A DNA stretch of 46,404 bases from Hominisplanchenecus_A murintestinalis. Lineage in GTDB: Bacteria; Bacillota; Clostridia; Lachnospirales; Lachnospiraceae. The position numbers were made by a program, and so were the translations under genes. Below the pieces are notes generated by a model that worked only from the letters and a program-made list of their open reading frames with translations, ran no database searches and was not told the DNA's origin. Each line of letters starts with the position of its first letter. Positions within the stretch are counted from its first letter, which is position 1. The stretch is from contig NZ_CALPCM010000022.1 in the NCBI RefSeq assembly GCF_943193015.1, forward strand, positions 1 through 46,404, in the 5' to 3' direction. Below are positions 43,248 to 46,404 of this stretch, piece after piece.

Positions 43248-43559
43248 CTATTTCTGGAATGTGCTGCACTCTGTCTGCTCACATTTGCATGCAGACGCAC
43301 CGGAAATTCCAATTTTATCTGCATCACAGACACAATCTTTATTGTACATACACTCACAAGCCTCACAGGCAACCTCAATCTTCTGGGATGGCGTACCCAT
43401 AGAGCTTTTCGCTCCTTCGCTGGTACGTGCCCGGAAACTGGTACAGCAGGTTTCCTCAGAAGTCTCGGCGTTATCGCCGCCTACCTTGATATCTCCTTTG
43501 CTGCAGTACATCCCATTATTGTAGACGCAGCTCTGTGCTGAACAAACTAATGATGGCAT
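43248..43559 (-). CDS. DUF1540 cysteine-rich protein
   Basis: A 103-residue cytoplasmic protein with two DUF1540-type modules: LVCSAQSCVYNNGMYCSKGDI near the start and IEVACEACECMYNKDCVCDAD in the second half. The 14 or so Cys residues suggest metal binding. DUF1540 proteins are common in spore-forming Clostridia; their function is unknown. The start at 43559 (MPSLVCSAQ) is 8 bases after GGAGG; an ATG six codons upstream is too close to that site. It is transcribed towards sialidase 2 and away from thrS. Confidence 0.88.
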   Translation of the reverse strand: MPSLVCSAQSCVYNNGMYCSKGDIKVGGDNAETSEETCCTSFRARTSEGAKSSMGTPSQKIEVACEACECMYNKDCVCDADKIGISGASACKCEQTECSTFQK

Positions 43560-43656
43560 CGTCATGGCCTCCTTCATTACATATATTAAACGAATACACT
43601 ATAGTATTTGCCACGACAACATTTTTATTCAGAAAATCTACGGAAACAGCTGCGTT

Positions 43657-45582
43657 TTATTCTGCTGCTTCTACTTCGCGTATTTGTCTTCCTGATATTT
43701 CCTTTTTTATATCGTCAATAAACAATCCAAGGGCTTTCTGTCCCTCATCTCCGGCAAAACGGCTTCTTACAGAAACAAGATTTCCTTCTTCCTCCTTCGC
43801 GCCAACTACCAGCATATAAGGAATCTTTGCCAAACGTGCTTCACGGATTTTATAGCCTATCTTCTCACTTCTGCTGTCCATTTCTGCACGGATTCCCGAC
43901 TCCTTAAGCGTATCCAGCACTTTGCCCGCATAATCCATGTATTTTTCAGAAATTGGAAGCACACGAACCTGTACCGGGGACAGCCATGTAGGGAATGCCC
44001 CTGCAAAATGCTCAATCAGAATACCGATAAAACGTTCAATTGAACCAAACGCCACGCGATGAATCATAATCGGCCTGTGCTTCTCCCCATCTGCCCCAAT
44101 ATATTCCAAATCAAACCGCAGAGGAAGCTGGAAATCAAGCTGAATCGTTCCGCACTGCCAGGTCCGGCCAATAGAATCCTGAAGATGGAAATCAATCTTG
44201 GGACCATAGAATGCCCCATCCCCTTCGTTTACCACATAGTCCAGTCCCAGCTCATCCAGTGCGCCTCTCAAGGCATCTGTAGCCATCTCCCAATCCTCAT
44301 CGCTTCCCATGCTGTCCTCGGGACGGGTAGAAAGCTCTACATGATACTTAAATCCAAACAGGCTATAAACCTCGTCAATCAACCTTGCCACACCCTTAAT
44401 CTCATCCTTAATCTGATCCGGAGTCATAAAGATATGTGCGTCATCCTGCGTAAAACAGCGCACACGCATCAACCCGTGGAGCTGTCCTGATTTCTCATGC
44501 CTGTGAACCATTCCCAGTTCCCCCAGACGCAGAGGCAGGTCACGATACGAACGCGGCTCCGACTGATATACCAGTATGCCTCCCGGACAATTCATAGGTT
44601 TAACCGCAAAATCCTGCTCATCAATCACCGTAGTATACATATTTTCCTGATAATGCGCCCAGTGTCCCGAAGTCTCCCACAGACTCCTGTTCAGGATAAT
44701 CGGAGTAGAAATCTCCTGATATCCATTCCTGCGGTGAAGCTCATGCCAGTAATCCAGCAGCACATTTTTCAGTTCCATTCCTTTCGGCAGGAAAAATGGG
44801 AAGCCCGGACCTGCTTCGCTCATCATAAACAGCCCCAGCTCTTTTCCCAGTTTTCTGTGATCACGCTTTTTGGCTTCTTCCAGCATGGTCAGGTATTCTT
44901 CCATCTCCGCTTTCTTTCCAAATGCAGTTCCATAGATACGTGTGAGCATTTTGTTATGCTCATCTCCCCGCCAGTACGCGCCCGCCAGATTCGTAAGCTT
45001 AAATGCTTTCACCGGCTTTGTACTCATCAGATGAGGGCCTGCACAGAGATCCACAAACTCTCCCTGGCTGTAAAAGCTGATTTCCGCATCCTCGGGCAAA
45101 TCCCTGATTAGCTCTACCTTATACGGCTCCGCACGTTCCTCCATAAATGCGATAGCTTCCTCTCTCGGTTTGGTAAATCTCTCAATCGGCAGAGCCTCTT
45201 TAATAATCTTCTTCATCTCCGCTTCAATTTTTTCCAAATCCTGGGGCGTAAACGGAATTTCCCTGTCCATATCATAATAAAACCCATCTGCAATAGACGG
45301 CCCGATTGCCAGCTTTGCATCCGGATAAAGACGTTTCACTGCCTGCGCCATAATGTGGGAAGCTGTGTGGCGGTACGCCGCCAATCCCTCAGGGTCGTTT
45401 ACTGTCAGGATATTCAGCTCACAATCCCTGTCAATTATGGTGCGTAAATCCACGGTTTCACCATCCACCTCGCCCGCACATGCCGCACGCGCCAAACCTT
45501 CGCTGATATCTGCTGCAATTTCATATACGGATTTACTCTCAGAATACTCCTTTTTGTCGCCGCTTTTCAGTGTGATAATCAT
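43657..45582 (-). CDS. thrS: Threonyl-tRNA synthetase
   Basis: A 641-residue class II synthetase that charges tRNA-Thr. An N-terminal TGS domain (about 1-62) is followed by the editing domain (HTASHIMAQAVKRLYP with the HxxxH-type motif; DLCAGPHL), the catalytic core with motif 1 to 3 elements (KPMNCPGG, MVHRHEKSGQLHGLMRVRCF, HRVAFGSIERF) and the C-terminal anticodon-binding domain (VRVLPISEKYMDYA). Length and order are normal. AAGGAGGAAAC precedes the start. A T-box leader upstream links its transcription to uncharged tRNA-Thr. Confidence 0.98.
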   Translation of the reverse strand: MIITLKSGDKKEYSESKSVYEIAADISEGLARAACAGEVDGETVDLRTIIDRDCELNILTVNDPEGLAAYRHTASHIMAQAVKRLYPDAKLAIGPSIADGFYYDMDREIPFTPQDLEKIEAEMKKIIKEALPIERFTKPREEAIAFMEERAEPYKVELIRDLPEDAEISFYSQGEFVDLCAGPHLMSTKPVKAFKLTNLAGAYWRGDEHNKMLTRIYGTAFGKKAEMEEYLTMLEEAKKRDHRKLGKELGLFMMSEAGPGFPFFLPKGMELKNVLLDYWHELHRRNGYQEISTPIILNRSLWETSGHWAHYQENMYTTVIDEQDFAVKPMNCPGGILVYQSEPRSYRDLPLRLGELGMVHRHEKSGQLHGLMRVRCFTQDDAHIFMTPDQIKDEIKGVARLIDEVYSLFGFKYHVELSTRPEDSMGSDEDWEMATDALRGALDELGLDYVVNEGDGAFYGPKIDFHLQDSIGRTWQCGTIQLDFQLPLRFDLEYIGADGEKHRPIMIHRVAFGSIERFIGILIEHFAGAFPTWLSPVQVRVLPISEKYMDYAGKVLDTLKESGIRAEMDSRSEKIGYKIREARLAKIPYMLVVGAKEEEGNLVSVRSRFAGDEGQKALGLFIDDIKKEISGRQIREVEAAE

Positions 45583-45606
45583 TTTCGTTTCCTCCTTCTT
45601 AATATA

Positions 45607-45840
45607 AAAGCCCCTTTCTGCACATCTCTATGCAAAAAGGGGCGATGTTTCATCGCGGTTCCACCCTGCTTGTTTCTTTCAAAACCACTTATTTCTGATG
45701 ATAACGGTATCACCGGACCGTATTAAGGCCACTCAGAGGCGGTATTCAGATATTTCCGGCATAAGACGCTCCCACCATATACATCTCTCTCTGCATGCTT
45801 CCATATCTTACTCTTCTCTTCAGCGTGTTTTCTCTTTTCT
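45607..45840 (-). promoter_or_regulatory. T-box riboswitch of thrS
   Basis: The minus-strand leader contains the conserved T-box AGGGTGGAACCGCGATG (45667-45651), followed by an intrinsic terminator: GCCCCTTT...AAAGGGGC and a T-run (45643-45605). Upstream, CTGAATACCGCC (about 45757-45746) supplies an ACC triplet suitable as the threonine specifier. Uncharged tRNA-Thr should stabilise the antiterminator through the T-box. Confidence 0.92.
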
Positions 45841-45845
45841 CATTC

Positions 45846-45873
45846 ATTATAACACCGCCCGGAGATTTGTCAA
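45846..45873 (-). promoter_or_regulatory. Promoter of the thrS T-box transcript
   Basis: Consensus TTGACA (45873-45868), 16 bases, perfect TATAAT (45851-45846) on the minus strand. Confidence 0.8.
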
Positions 45874-45982
45874 CGGTTAAACATCCTGTATTTTTTTATT
45901 TTCTTTGCAAGGTTTTGATACCCTGAATCGTGTTATTATTGAAAAGCTAAAATAGAAACAAGCAAGATAGGAGGAATTGGAA

Positions 45983-46321
45983 ATGAAGATTTTAAAAAAA
46001 GCCGGCGCAGGAATTATGGCCGCCCTGCTGCTGACAGCTAATTTATCCATGCCTGTCATGGCTCATGGACATGGAAACCGCCATAGGACCAGCTACTGTG
46101 ATGGAAGCGGTTACTATAATGAAAATGGCTACTGCGATGGAAGCAGTTACCGTAACACAAATACTTCCCGCGCCAAGACAAAAAGAACCTATTGTTCTTA
46201 CCATGAAACTTTCCACAAAACCAAAAAAAGCTGCAAAAATTATTGTAAAAAGCACAAAACAACCCACTATAACGGCAAAAGACATTCTTTGAAGAAGCAT
46301 CATTCGAACCACCATCGTTAA
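45983..46321 (+). CDS. Small secreted basic, His/Cys/Tyr-rich protein
   Basis: A 112-residue exported protein of unknown function. Signal peptide about 1-27 (MKILKKAGAGIMAALLLTAN, cleavage near VMA-HG). The mature part begins with HGHGNRHR, has two repeats of a YCDGS unit (SYCDGSGYYNEN and GYCDGSSYRNTN), then a Cys/His/Lys-rich half (YCSYHETFHKTKKSCKNYCKKH) and a basic His-rich end (KKHHSNHHR). The His/Cys content suggests metal binding, the basic charge an affinity for wall polymers or an antimicrobial role; these are guesses. AGGAGG lies 8 bases before the ATG at 45983; a TTG two codons earlier is possible but less likely. The 83 bases after it, to the window end, show nothing clear. Confidence 0.75.
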   Translation: MKILKKAGAGIMAALLLTANLSMPVMAHGHGNRHRTSYCDGSGYYNENGYCDGSSYRNTNTSRAKTKRTYCSYHETFHKTKKSCKNYCKKHKTTHYNGKRHSLKKHHSNHHR

Positions 46322-46404
46322 AAGAGCAGGTAGTGTAAATAAGTTTGTGTTTTTGGAAATAAATGGCTCCTTTTTGGTAAGAATTAGGATATGGAAATTC
46401 TTAT

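Noticed and set aside
1..46404. CRISPR array, rRNA operon, prophage or replication origin
   Set aside because: No regularly spaced repeat series, no 16S or 23S sequence, no phage structural or integrase genes and no DnaA-box cluster were seen.

Overview
The window looks like chromosome from a gut Lachnospiraceae bacterium (Bacillota, Clostridia). The evidence is a moderate-GC genome with strong AGGAGG ribosome-binding sites, a T-box in front of thrS, an infC-rpmI-rplT operon with an attenuated leader, BspA-like leucine-rich-repeat surface proteins, DUF6273 and CARDB secreted proteins, and large secreted GH33 sialidases with FIVAR domains. The family is inferred from gene content; no ribosomal RNA gene is present to fix the species.

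Layout. (1) 1-7.5 kb: two large secreted proteins on the minus strand. Each ends at a copy of a small hairpin-rich mobile element (MITE-like). The complete copy, 2213-2355, has 14-bp terminal inverted repeats and a perfect 8-bp target duplication; the other copy is cut by the window edge. (2) 7.6-13.3 kb: accessory block with an AT-rich Abi_2/HEPN protein, two paralogous AAA-ATPase/PD-(D/E)XK proteins and a small XRE regulator between them. (3) 13.3-20.1 kb: a MATE exporter with a MerR-type promoter, then a BceRS/BceAB-like module: response regulator, histidine kinase, FtsX-type permease and ATPase. (4) 20.2-25.1 kb: a divergent locus with an SSL2-like superfamily 2 helicase on one side and a three-gene operon on the other (a coiled-coil protein of unknown family and two AAA/P-loop ATPases resembling the DUF2791/BrxD group). 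This is the best candidate for a poorly described multi-gene system. (5) 25.1-27.4 kb: a fusion of a CDP-alcohol phosphatidyltransferase and a two-HKD phospholipase D/cardiolipin-synthase domain, then tRNA-Leu(CAG). (6) 27.5-29.0 kb: rplT, rpmI and infC, where infC probably starts at AUU. (7) 29.0-43.6 kb: a surface and host-glycan block: a 2040-residue BspA-like LRR protein, two tandem paralogous sialidases with matching promoters, and a DUF1540 cysteine-rich protein. (8) 43.7-46.4 kb: thrS with its T-box, and a small secreted basic protein.

How the genes fit together. The sialidases should release sialic acid from mucin-type glycans outside the cell; they share a C-terminal LRR/basic tail with the divergently transcribed LRR protein, which suggests a common way of staying at the cell surface. 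The two-component/ABC module probably senses and counters antimicrobial peptides, and the MATE pump exports small toxic compounds. The Abi_2, PD-(D/E)XK and helicase/ATPase genes give a defence-like flavour to 7.6-25 kb, but only Abi_2 belongs to a family with established anti-phage members.
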